From assembly GCA_019421865.1 (NCBI GenBank), contig JAHZEL010000008.1, forward strand, positions 186,001-250,000: DNA of 64,000 nucleotides, read 5' to 3'. The stretch's first letter is position 1. Every line of letters begins with the position of its first letter. Below the pieces are notes generated by a model that was not told the DNA's origin, made no database searches, and was given only the letters and a program-made list of their open reading frames with translations. This document shows positions 16,027 through 24,254 of the stretch, one piece after another. Origin of the DNA: Desulfovibrionaceae bacterium (lineage in GTDB: Bacteria; Desulfobacterota; Desulfovibrionia; Desulfovibrionales; Desulfovibrionaceae). Position numbers and translations under genes: made by a program.

Positions 16027-17532
16027 ATGCTGCCGAACCTTCTTTCCCTGCCGTTTTCCGGTCTGCGCCGTCTGACGCGACGGGTCTTCGTTCTTGCGCT
16101 CACGCTGGTGATCGTTGTGCCCTGCGCCGAGGCCAGACAGGGAAAACAGGATATCTACGCAGGCTACCGCACGCTCTCATCAAGCCTTCCTGCGCAGCGC
16201 CTCATGATTCATATGGGGGTGTGGTACCCCACTCTGCGCAGACCGGGCACGGTGAAGGAGGGAGACTGGTCGTTCCGGGCGGCCCGCAACGCCCCGATCA
16301 AGGAAGGCCCGTGGCCCGTGATCATTCTTTCCCACGACGTCACGGGATCGGCCTGGACGCATCATGACATTGCGGCGGCCCTGGCATCCCGAGGCTTCAT
16401 CGTGGCGGCGCCGACCCATGATCACGACAACGGCGAAGACATGGGCCTGCTCTTCTCCGACAGGGAACTGCCCGTACGCGCGCTTCAGCTCAAGGCGGCC
16501 CTCGATCTTGTGCTCGAACATCCTCAGATCGGCAAACAGGCCGATGCCGGACGCGTCGGCTTTCTCGGCTTCGGCCTGCCCGCCCCGGCAGGACTGCTCC
16601 TCGCCGGAGGTGAAATGACGCCCGACGCCTGGCCGGAGTTCTGCCCGAAATCCGCCAAAGAGCAGGAAGAAAGCCTTTCCGAAGTCCACGCCGGGCAGTC
16701 CACGCAGGACATGCCTCTTGCCGACTGCGTCGAACAGGATATCCAGCAGGACAACGAGATTCCCCCCATTTCCGTTCCACAGGCAGCGCTTACGCCCCGG
16801 ACAGGCGGTCCGCTCTGCAGTTCCATACAGAACTTCCTGGTCACCCCTGCCATGGCCGACGAGGAACTTTCGCCCGATGTCAGAGCGCTGCTGAAGCCTT
16901 CCGAAAGTCCATGGTGCTCGCCCTTCCTTTCCAGCCGCATGGATGAGCTTGTGACCAGCATGAAGAACCGTACGAAGGAACGGGAAGAAAAAACCGTCAT
17001 GCTTCGCGCGGCCGTTGCCTCAAGAGAACAGTTCTTCAAGCGACTGACGGACTCCGTAAGGCGCACCCATCAGCGCCAGATGCGTCTGGCCAAAATCGCC
17101 AACATTCCCGAGCCGCCCGTGGCTCTGCCGCTTCTGCCGCCTCTTTCCCACGACATTCCCGTGGCGGACGGCCGCTTCAGAGCCATGACCTTCGTTTCGC
17201 CCGGATTTTCCATGCTGTTCAGCGAAGAAAGCCTTTCCGCCGTGCGTGTGCCGTGTCTGTTCATCGGCGCGGAGCTGGAACGCTGGAACAAGCCTTCGGA
17301 ACAGGCGGAACGCTTTGTAGCCATGATGCACGGCAGACCGGAGTACATGCTCCTGAACCATGCGGACGCTCAGGCGCTGCAGACGGCCTGCCCGGACTCG
17401 GATCCCGCAGAGCCGTTGACGAGCCTGTGCAACAGCGTCGATCCTGAAACGCGCGAAGCCGTTCACGCAAGGCTGGTCTCCGTTCTTCAGGAGTTCTTCA
17501 ATCGTACGCTGGGCCGTACCGACATACCGTAA
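16027..17532 (+). CDS. Exported alpha/beta-hydrolase-like protein lacking the usual nucleophile
   Basis: This 501-residue protein has a basic N terminus and hydrophobic core (17-33) ending in CAEA, so it is probably exported. The strand-helix pattern of dienelactone hydrolase-like enzymes is visible: VIILSHDVTGSAWTHHDIA (about 98-116), SRGFIVAAPTHDHD and a C-terminal MLLNHAD. At the nucleophile elbow (about 179-189) the sequence is FLGFGLPAPAG, so the expected GxSxG serine is missing. A long insert (about 200-380) has no recognisable domain. It may be inactive, a binding protein, or use another residue. Confidence 0.65.
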   Translation: MLPNLLSLPFSGLRRLTRRVFVLALTLVIVVPCAEARQGKQDIYAGYRTLSSSLPAQRLMIHMGVWYPTLRRPGTVKEGDWSFRAARNAPIKEGPWPVIILSHDVTGSAWTHHDIAAALASRGFIVAAPTHDHDNGEDMGLLFSDRELPVRALQLKAALDLVLEHPQIGKQADAGRVGFLGFGLPAPAGLLLAGGEMTPDAWPEFCPKSAKEQEESLSEVHAGQSTQDMPLADCVEQDIQQDNEIPPISVPQAALTPRTGGPLCSSIQNFLVTPAMADEELSPDVRALLKPSESPWCSPFLSSRMDELVTSMKNRTKEREEKTVMLRAAVASREQFFKRLTDSVRRTHQRQMRLAKIANIPEPPVALPLLPPLSHDIPVADGRFRAMTFVSPGFSMLFSEESLSAVRVPCLFIGAELERWNKPSEQAERFVAMMHGRPEYMLLNHADAQALQTACPDSDPAEPLTSLCNSVDPETREAVHARLVSVLQEFFNRTLGRTDIP

Positions 17533-17635
17533 ACGACAAAAAGCGGACGACACCTGCGTGCCGCCCGCACAAAAACTCTCACGTTCCTCTTCTCTTCTGG
17601 ACTATTTGCCCAAAAGCCCGCTTCTGGAAAACGCC

Positions 17636-18673
17636 TCAGCCGAGAAGACTCTCCGCGAGCGGCATGAAATCCAGAGGCCAGCAGCTTTCGGGCCTCGGCT
17701 GAGACACGCCGGGACGACCGGCCTCAGGACGGCAGGCAAGAACGGCATCCGCCCACTGATGAGGGAAGGAATCAATGTCGAGGGCGGCACCGAGAAGCGC
17801 TCCGGCAACGGCACCATTGGCTGCGGCGTCGCCGCCTCTCATGACGGTATCGCGCACACCGGCACCTGCGTCGGCAGCATGCAGAAGCTGCCAGAACCCG
17901 TTCTGCAAAGCCGTGAGCACATGACTCATGTCATTCTGATAGTCTTCGGGGCGTTCCTGCTCCGCAAGAATCAGGCAGTCTCTTACACGCCCTGCGGAAG
18001 CTTCGTCCACAACGCCTCCGCTCCACGCAGGCAGCGCATCCACAACGGCAAGGGCCGTCTGAACCATGCCTTTTCTGGAGCCGCTTCTCACGCCGCAGGC
18101 CAGCGCCGTGACATACGCCGCACCGGCAGCCCGGCACAGAGAATGCGGGCAGGTCAGTCCCGCTTCTTCCGTGGCCCACAGCGCAAGCTTCTTCATGCCC
18201 TCGTCGCGGGATACGCCCTTCCAGTCCGGCTCGCCGCCGTCATGACAGGGAAGAAGCGTTTCAGGCACGAGAGACGCACCGAAAATGCCCAGCGGACTGA
18301 CGCGCATGAGGGCGCAGTTGGACTCGCTGCGCATGTCCGGCTTGCCGTGCAGCGCGCGGAAAACCGCGTGAGCAAAATCCACAGGATGGCTGCGGAGCCA
18401 TTCCTCGTAGGCTGCACGTACATGATCGGCACAGAAATCCTTATCCCGGGCAAGCGTACGGGCAAGCGCCAGCGCCATTTCCGAATCATCGGTGGGCTGT
18501 CCGGGCAGCGTACGATACAGCGCGCTGCCTTCAAGCTCGTCCATACCGGCGGGATACAGAGCTCTGATGTCCGCCTCTTTCTTGAATTCCACCTGACTGC
18601 CGAGAGAATCTCCGGCAATCTGTCCCAGAAGACATCCCCATGCACGGCGGATGACGGCAATATCCTTTTCCAT
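17636..18673 (-). CDS. ADP-ribosylglycohydrolase (DraG-like), first copy
   Basis: This 345-residue all-helical protein has the family's binuclear Mg site signals: GQIAGDSLGSQVEF near the start, PTDDSEMALALART, and a C-terminal RGGDAAANGAVAGALLGA. Such enzymes remove ADP-ribose from arginine or other targets. ATG 18673 is preferred over GTG 18676 because GGGAG lies seven bases upstream. It is only distantly similar to the second family member at 20983-21780, so the two are not a recent duplication. Substrate unknown. Confidence 0.88.
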   Translation of the reverse strand: MEKDIAVIRRAWGCLLGQIAGDSLGSQVEFKKEADIRALYPAGMDELEGSALYRTLPGQPTDDSEMALALARTLARDKDFCADHVRAAYEEWLRSHPVDFAHAVFRALHGKPDMRSESNCALMRVSPLGIFGASLVPETLLPCHDGGEPDWKGVSRDEGMKKLALWATEEAGLTCPHSLCRAAGAAYVTALACGVRSGSRKGMVQTALAVVDALPAWSGGVVDEASAGRVRDCLILAEQERPEDYQNDMSHVLTALQNGFWQLLHAADAGAGVRDTVMRGGDAAANGAVAGALLGAALDIDSFPHQWADAVLACRPEAGRPGVSQPRPESCWPLDFMPLAESLLG

Positions 18674-18861
18674 CACTGAACTCCCATCACTGAATCAGAC
18701 ACGGCTGCAAAACTTCCGATCATCTGTCCCCATGCGGAGACCTTTCATGCAAAAAATCTCAAAGCGGAAGCGGCGTTTCATGGATGAATCCGGCTGCCGT
18801 CCGATCCGGGTCCATGCCCGGGAAAGATGCGCGGACGGCAGAACGACGCCGGAGTCGAAAT

Positions 18862-19467
18862 TTAGGGACGCTCTTCGCCGTTCTGCTCCATCTGATCCGC
18901 CTTGTCGCTCACGGCCGGATAATCCCGGCTTTCCAGATACAGCGTGCAGTAGGAGGCCTGACCGTGCCCCGTATCGGATCCGGCCAGAAACACATAGACG
19001 GCGCCGGGTCTGTCTGCTGAAGCCGCAGTCCCGGCAAAGTTCCACTCCACCACTTCAAGACCGCCCTCGTCCGCCAGATAGCCGCGCAGATCGTCACCGG
19101 CGTCGGCCACTTCCTCCATATTGAGGGAAGGCTCGCCGTAGCGGGAAATCAGCTCATCCTTCAGGCCTTCGAGCATGTTCAGCGTAGCAGCGGCATCCGC
19201 GCTGGGATCGTCAGGCGAGGAAGCCATGATTCTTATGATCTTTCCCTGAAACGTATCCACCGCATAGGTGTCGAACCGAGCATCGGGCGAAGGCGGCGTG
19301 ATCTCGTACATTCTGATCTGCCAGCGCTCGGAAACCGGGGCATCGCCATGGCTGTACCGGCCGATATCCGACCCGAGTTCAATACCGAAGGCACCTGCGG
19401 CCGCAGCAGACGCCGTTCCGGAAAAAACACACAACGCACACATAAGAAGCGTCCGGATATATTTCAT
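18862..19467 (-). CDS. Exported protein of unknown function
   Basis: I do not recognise a family. This 201-residue protein starts with a signal peptide (MKYIRTLLMCALCVFSG...SAAAA, about 1-24). The mature part reads like a small beta-rich periplasmic domain, with GIELGSDIGRY at its start, a segment DELISRYGEPSLNMEE that resembles proteins which measure substrate-like strings, and an acidic C terminus. ATG 19467 is backed by AGGGAG six bases upstream. It is read in the same direction as the DraG-like gene, 189 bases before it, so cotranscription is possible but unproven. Confidence 0.6.
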   Translation of the reverse strand: MKYIRTLLMCALCVFSGTASAAAAGAFGIELGSDIGRYSHGDAPVSERWQIRMYEITPPSPDARFDTYAVDTFQGKIIRIMASSPDDPSADAAATLNMLEGLKDELISRYGEPSLNMEEVADAGDDLRGYLADEGGLEVVEWNFAGTAASADRPGAVYVFLAGSDTGHGQASYCTLYLESRDYPAVSDKADQMEQNGEERP

Positions 19468-19613
19468 ACAATTCTCCCTTGCCGCCCCGGCGGCACCGGC
19501 CATAATTAAGCACCGAGGCGGCTTTTGTCCAGAAGATTCACTTGTGTTTCCGGCAGAGGAAGGCTAACTATCCGGCTGTCGTAACTTCTCACCTCCTACC
19601 CTTTTTCCATGCC

Positions 19614-20846
19614 ATGACGGAACATTTTCTCCCCGAGCTTCTCGCGCCCGCCGGCGGCCGGGAACAGCTGGAAGCGGCCATTCTTTACGGTGCGGACGCC
19701 GTCTATCTCGGCGGCAGCGCTCTTTCCCTGCGCGCCAAATGCCGGGGGTTCGACGGACAGGAGCTGGCAAGGGCCGTCCGCGACGCTCACAGCGCCGGAG
19801 TGCGCGTGTACTACTGCCTCAACGCCATGCCCTTCGACGAACATCTGCCGCTGGTGGAAAAGCAGCTGGAAAGCCTGCCCGATCTCGGTGTCGACGGGCT
19901 CATCGCCGCCGATCCCGGCGTCATTCATCTCTCGCGCCGCCTCTGCCCCTCCGTGGAGCTGCACCTCTCAACGCAGGCCCATTCCGTCAATGCCGCTGCC
20001 GTGGCCTTCTGGAAGGAATTCGGCGTAAAGCGCATCAATCTGGCCAGAGAACTGGGCAGAGAGGCCATGAGCAGCCTTATCAACGCCTTTCCGGACATGG
20101 ATTTCGAAGTCTTTGTTCACGGCGCCATGTGCCTGTCGCTGTCCGGGCACTGCCTCATCTCCGAGTGGGCCAATCATCGCGCCGCCAATCTCGGCCTGTG
20201 CACCCAGCCCTGCCGTTTCGAGTACCGCGGCATGAGGCTGACCGTTGAGGAAGGCATCCGGCAGGACGGCGCCTTTCTCGATATCACGCAGGGAGACGAT
20301 TTCAGCGCCGTGTGGGCCCCCATGGATCTGTGCCTGGTCCGCTGGATCCGCGCCCTTGCGGCCATGCACCCGGCAGCGCTCAAGCTGGAAGGACGCACCA
20401 AGAGCGGCGGCTATGTCGCCCAGGTCACCGATGTCTATCGTACGGCGCTGAACCGTGCGGCAGCCGCTCCGGAGGATTCTTCATGGGACGATGCCCTGGT
20501 GGAGGAGCTGTTCCACACCTCGTCGCGCCCCCTCTGTTCCGGATTCTTCCTGCCGCAGCGCGAAGTGGAAAACGTTCCGCCCGCCTTCAGGCCGCATCCC
20601 GTGGCCGCCCGCCTCATCGAACCTTCCGAAAACGGAGGGTGGCAGATACAGGTGCGTTCCCCCTGGAATGCCGAAGACGATGCCGCGCTGCTGCTTCCCG
20701 GCATGCGTCGCCCGAAGCTCAAGGCCGGAACATATGTTCTGGAAAATCACCGGGGAGAAAAAACGGATCGCCTGAATCCCGGCATGACGGGCACGCTCTA
20801 CTGCGATATCGAAGACCTTCGTCCGGGGCTTTACGTCCGCGTCTGA
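19614..20846 (+). CDS. U32-family peptidase / tRNA- or rRNA-hydroxylation protein
   Basis: This 410-residue protein opens with PELLAPAGGREQLEAAILYGADAVYLGG, shown here as landmarks PELLAPAG and GADAVYLGG, the TIM-barrel start of the U32 family. The family cysteine motif follows: GAMCLSLSGHC and LCTQPCRFEYR. Members such as TrhP and RlhA take part in hydroxylating tRNA uridine 34 or a 23S rRNA cytidine; others were called collagenases. The length fits TrhP-like members. The start is set by homology, because no clear ribosome-binding site is present. Which RNA is the target cannot be decided. Confidence 0.82.
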   Translation: MTEHFLPELLAPAGGREQLEAAILYGADAVYLGGSALSLRAKCRGFDGQELARAVRDAHSAGVRVYYCLNAMPFDEHLPLVEKQLESLPDLGVDGLIAADPGVIHLSRRLCPSVELHLSTQAHSVNAAAVAFWKEFGVKRINLARELGREAMSSLINAFPDMDFEVFVHGAMCLSLSGHCLISEWANHRAANLGLCTQPCRFEYRGMRLTVEEGIRQDGAFLDITQGDDFSAVWAPMDLCLVRWIRALAAMHPAALKLEGRTKSGGYVAQVTDVYRTALNRAAAAPEDSSWDDALVEELFHTSSRPLCSGFFLPQREVENVPPAFRPHPVAARLIEPSENGGWQIQVRSPWNAEDDAALLLPGMRRPKLKAGTYVLENHRGEKTDRLNPGMTGTLYCDIEDLRPGLYVRV

Positions 20847-20895
20847 CAGAAACTCTCCCCCGCCTCGTTGAAGGGAACCTCGACAAATTCCAAAA

Positions 20896-20913
20896 GCCCC
20901 CGATACCGGGGGC
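20896..20913 (-). terminator. Weak terminator for the second DraG-like gene
   Basis: GCCCCC (20896-20901) pairs with GGGGGC (20908-20913). Reading leftward, CTTTTGG follows, a short T run. The gene at 20983 ends about 70 bases upstream. Confidence 0.45.
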
Positions 20914-20982
20914 CGGAGGCGAATGCCGAAAACATGGCGTTCCGTGTATTCAACGAGGCCTGACCGATCCCGCGCCTTCCGC

Positions 20983-21780
20983 CTACCTGCTGCGGGGCGG
21001 ATAGCGGCGCTCGAAACGCTCCAGCACATCGAGCAGAGGCGCGTCGAGATACGGCAGAACCTGCGCTCTGAGTTCGTCGGGCACCCCGAAACACGCTTCC
21101 GCCATGCTCCCCGCCATGGCTCCCAGCGTATCGCTGTCGCCGCCGAGCGAAATGGCATTGCGCACCGCGCTCTCCACGCCGTCGGACTCCAGAAAAGCCT
21201 CAATGGCAAGAGGCACGGTTCCCTGACAGCTGACGTCGAAGTTGTCCCGCATGCGGATCTCATCCAGCGTATCGTCGAGCCGGTACCAGGAGGCGGCAAT
21301 CTTCTTCCGAATATCCTCCGGCGCTTCTCCCTGCAGGGCAAACCATATCGCCGCCGTGACGGCCTCGGCTCCGCGGATGCCTTCAGGGTGATTATGCGTC
21401 ACCGCCGTCACCCTTCCGGCCATGTCCAGCGCATCTTCCAGAGAATCGGCCGCCCAGGCGCAGGCGCTCACCCGCATGGCAGCGCCGTTGCCGTAGCTGC
21501 CGTACGGCTCCGGGTGATCGCTGGCCAGCCACCGGGCAAAACGACCGCCGTAGCAGCCCTCGGCCCAGCGGTTGCCGAAAGCGCGCATAGCGGAAACGGC
21601 ATGCTCCGCAAGTTTTTCCCGGTCTTCTCCGCACTCAAGCAGAGCCTGCGCAATCGCAAGCGTGAGCACGCTGTCGTCCGTTATATGGCACTCCGGCGTG
21701 AACAGCTCAAAATCCCTCTGCTTGTAATTTCTCCACTCAAAACGCGAGCCTGCAACATCGCCGATTATGGCACCCAGCAT
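20983..21780 (-). CDS. ADP-ribosylglycohydrolase (DraG-like), second copy
   Basis: This 265-residue protein has a cleaner set of family motifs: MLGAIIGDVAGSRFEW at the N terminus, HITDDSVLTLAIAQAL (metal ligands TDD), GSYGNGAAMRVS, THNHPEGIRGAEAV and ISLGGDSDTLGAMAGSMAEA (metal ligands GGDSDT). These are the full binuclear Mg ligands expected for an active enzyme. ATG 21780 follows GGGAG by seven bases. No ADP-ribosyltransferase gene is visible nearby, so its target is unknown. Confidence 0.92.
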   Translation of the reverse strand: MLGAIIGDVAGSRFEWRNYKQRDFELFTPECHITDDSVLTLAIAQALLECGEDREKLAEHAVSAMRAFGNRWAEGCYGGRFARWLASDHPEPYGSYGNGAAMRVSACAWAADSLEDALDMAGRVTAVTHNHPEGIRGAEAVTAAIWFALQGEAPEDIRKKIAASWYRLDDTLDEIRMRDNFDVSCQGTVPLAIEAFLESDGVESAVRNAISLGGDSDTLGAMAGSMAEACFGVPDELRAQVLPYLDAPLLDVLERFERRYPPRSR

Positions 21781-22074
21781 TTCCGTTCTCCCTTTTCCGC
21801 CGAAACTGCAGCGACATGAACTGGTCCTGAAAAGAACCGCGCCATCATAGCCATTAACGCCGCGCTCCGCAAACGGAAGGTCCCTGTGCATCACGCGGAA
21901 GGAACCGCACCAGGGCAGATCATGCTTTCTCCACTCCAAAAGGAACTATCCCGAGGTAAAAAGCACTTTTCAGTAAAAACGACGGGGTTTCGGCCATCCC
22001 TGGTTGACAAAAAAGCCCATCTTCAGAAAAACGGATCTGTTGTTTTCCCCCTTTTATTTTTCGGAGAACAGAAT

Positions 22075-22545
22075 ATGCGTCGCCACGAAAGGGAATGTTC
22101 CGAAGCCTCCTTTCTTCAGCATCTGCTTCAAGAGGCAGATGTCGTCACCGTTGCCTTTCATGCGGAAGAGCATCCCTATGTCATTCCGCTGAACTTCGTC
22201 TTCATGAACAACGCGCTGTACATGCACTCCGCCACGGAGGGCCGCAAGCTGGACTGCCTGAAAAGCAATCCCTGCGTAGGCTTTTCCGCCCACAAGGTGC
22301 TCGAAATCGACAGGGAACATGCCACAACGCGCTATGAAAGCCTCTGCGGCGAAGGACGTGCCGTTCTCGTCGACGATCCGGACGAAAAGCAGAAGGCGCT
22401 GGCCGCGCTGGCCGAAAAGTATCAGAGCCGGTGCGAGCTTCCCGTGCCGGAACGCATGCTGAAGATGACGGCCGTGATACGCATCGATATTCTGCACATG
22501 AGCGGGAAGTACAATCCCGCCGCCGGAACCGGCAGGCAGGACTGA
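22075..22545 (+). CDS. Pyridoxamine 5'-phosphate oxidase-like flavin-binding protein
   Basis: This 156-residue split-barrel protein has the order typical of the NimA/5-nitroimidazole-resistance-like group: an opening MRRHERECSEASFLQHLL, a strand DVVTVAFHAEEHPYVIPLNFVF and ALYMHSATEGRKLDCLKSNPCVGFSAH. Members bind FMN or haem and often reduce small aromatic compounds. ATG 22075 follows GGAGA; the 63 in-frame residues upstream show no domain. It is probably transcribed alone. Confidence 0.82.
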   Translation: MRRHERECSEASFLQHLLQEADVVTVAFHAEEHPYVIPLNFVFMNNALYMHSATEGRKLDCLKSNPCVGFSAHKVLEIDREHATTRYESLCGEGRAVLVDDPDEKQKALAALAEKYQSRCELPVPERMLKMTAVIRIDILHMSGKYNPAAGTGRQD

Positions 22546-22731
22546 AAACAATCTACCCAGCGGGGAGGCAGGTCCCGGCCTGCCCGGTATTTCCGCCTCC
22601 TCGCTTGACGTAAGCGCCGATACGGCTCTATCTGCAAAGCAAAACATCAACGCTTCTTCCGGGTGCGCACAGGCCTTCCGTCTCACTTCGTCGAAAGAAC
22701 GATGCCCGGAACAAGGAGATACTCTGCCGCC

Positions 22732-23718
22732 ATGTCCCACGCCGATGTTACGGATCATTCCACACATACCTGCCCCGACCTTATGAACGACGAAAAAATC
22801 GCGCCCCTGCCGCCGTGCCAGACTCGGTCGCCTCTCGGCATCAACTACGCCCGTATGCTTGCCCTGCTCGCGGAGGACAAAGAACTCGAAGCCTGCCGGG
22901 AATGGCGAAGCAGCACGCCCTTCGGGGGGATTCTCGCCTTTCTCGGCGATCCGTACGGCGAGAGCGCCTGCCCCGCAACCGACCAGAACCATCCTTTCCC
23001 CATGCTTCAGCTGATGCGAAACATGGCGGAACGGCACCCGGACATTCTCTATCTGCCCTTCCCGGATCTTCCCCGATCCGGACGTAAAGCCGTCGTCATC
23101 GGTTCCGGCCCCGCCGGACTGCAGGCAGCCTGGACGCTCCATGAGCACGGCTTCAACGTCACGCTCCATGAGGCCGCTCCCGTTGCCGGCATCACGCTCA
23201 TGCGCCCGCCCCTCCGGGAGTCCGAGACGCCGCAGTCTCCGCTTCTTCCCGCCGTTCCGGCGGAAATCGTGGAACGCACCATCCTTACGCTGACGCTTTC
23301 CGGCATTGCCTTCAAGACCTCGTCCCCCGTCGGGCAGGCGGAACTCGGCCGTCTCTGCGAAAGCCATGACGTCGTGCTCTGCGCCTGCGGCAAAGGAGCC
23401 GTTCTTCCCGCCGATCCGCACGGACGCGTCAAGCAGAACCTGTTTGCTGCCGGCACCTGCGTCAAGAACAAGAAGCATCTCGGCCTTCTCGAAGCCCTGG
23501 TCGCCGGAAAACAGGCCGCCGAAGCGGCCTTCAGCATGCTGGAAGGGCTCCCTCTGCCGGAAGCGACCGCCCCGGCCGCAGCGCCGTCTGCAGTGGGAAA
23601 TGGACAGAGCGGGCGCAAGGACTCTGAAGAAGCAACCGCCCCCCGCCGAAAAGGCGTTCAGGATGCGCTGGCCGAGTGTCTCGGCTGCCTTCGCGCCTTT
23701 CAACTCTCGCCCAGATAA
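22732..23718 (+). CDS. Compact GltD-like NAD(P)/FAD oxidoreductase
   Basis: This 329-residue protein has one dinucleotide-binding site (VVIGSGPAGLQAAWTLHEHGFNVTLHEA, landmark GSGPAGLQAA) and the closing flavoprotein motif NLFAAGTCVKNKKHLGLLEALVAGKQAAEAA (landmark NLFAAGTC). The N-terminal 115 residues resemble a shortened GltD-type helical domain with ACPATDQNHPFP. The second dinucleotide-binding unit of GltD appears missing or reduced. ATG 22732 is chosen with AAGGAGAT about 13 bases upstream, a long spacing. The C-terminal CLGC could bind metal. The substrate is unknown. Confidence 0.6.
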   Translation: MSHADVTDHSTHTCPDLMNDEKIAPLPPCQTRSPLGINYARMLALLAEDKELEACREWRSSTPFGGILAFLGDPYGESACPATDQNHPFPMLQLMRNMAERHPDILYLPFPDLPRSGRKAVVIGSGPAGLQAAWTLHEHGFNVTLHEAAPVAGITLMRPPLRESETPQSPLLPAVPAEIVERTILTLTLSGIAFKTSSPVGQAELGRLCESHDVVLCACGKGAVLPADPHGRVKQNLFAAGTCVKNKKHLGLLEALVAGKQAAEAAFSMLEGLPLPEATAPAAAPSAVGNGQSGRKDSEEATAPRRKGVQDALAECLGCLRAFQLSPR

Positions 23719-23762
23719 AGGCGGGGCATGCTCCAGCCACGAAAAATACTGCCAGATATTGC

Positions 23763-23791
23763 TTGACATTCCCGACCGCCTTCTCTAAAGT
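23763..23791 (+). promoter_or_regulatory. Promoter of tRNA-Ala(CGC)
   Basis: TTGACA (23763-23768) and TAAAGT (23786-23791) are 17 bases apart, 28 bases before the tRNA. Confidence 0.8.
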
Positions 23792-23818
23792 CTCTCCCGT
23801 TGGCTCGATGCCGACAAT

Positions 23819-23894
23819 GGGGATGTAGCTCAGCTGGGAGAGCATTGCCTTCGCAAGGCAGGGGTCGAGAGTTCAAATCTCTTCATCTCCACCA
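23819..23894 (+). tRNA. tRNA-Ala(CGC)
   Basis: This 76-base cloverleaf has acceptor GGGGATG/CATCTCC, D arm GCTCAGCTGGGAGAGC, anticodon loop TTCGCAA (anticodon CGC), T loop GTTCAAATC and encoded CCA. Confidence 0.95.
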
Positions 23895-23906
23895 GAAAAA
23901 CATTGG

Positions 23907-23934
23907 ACCGGTCAGAAATTCTGACCGGTTTTTT
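23907..23934 (+). terminator. Terminator of tRNA-Ala
   Basis: ACCGGTCAG (23907-23915) pairs with CTGACCGGT (23921-23929), followed by six T. Confidence 0.92.
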
Positions 23935-24161
23935 GTTTTAACCGCCTCCTCTTTCCCGGTTCACGGCTGGCCGCCTGTCTTTCCACCGACGCATCATGCC
24001 CACTCCCCCCAAAAACGGCAGGCAGCTCAAAGCCCACGGCAGTCAGCCCCACTCTCCTTTCTCAATCCCCGCAAGGGCGTTTTCCCGACCGAACAGCCCT
24101 GCAACAGAGCTGATTATATCCTCTTTTTGAAAAAAAATTTAAAAAGAACAGACATCAAATC

Positions 24162-24190
24162 TTGACATAAGACAACCAACCCACTACACC
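24162..24190 (+). promoter_or_regulatory. Possible promoter of the polyol dehydrogenase gene
   Basis: TTGACA (24162-24167) and TACACC (24185-24190) are 17 bases apart; the -10 is weak. The start codon is 65 bases downstream. The rest of 23935-24161 shows only an A/T-rich patch just before the -35. Confidence 0.4.
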
Positions 24191-24254
24191 GGAGTCCACC
24201 ACATTGAGGAAACAGGTCATATTCCTCAACCGGCTAAACACACAGGAGAATCTT

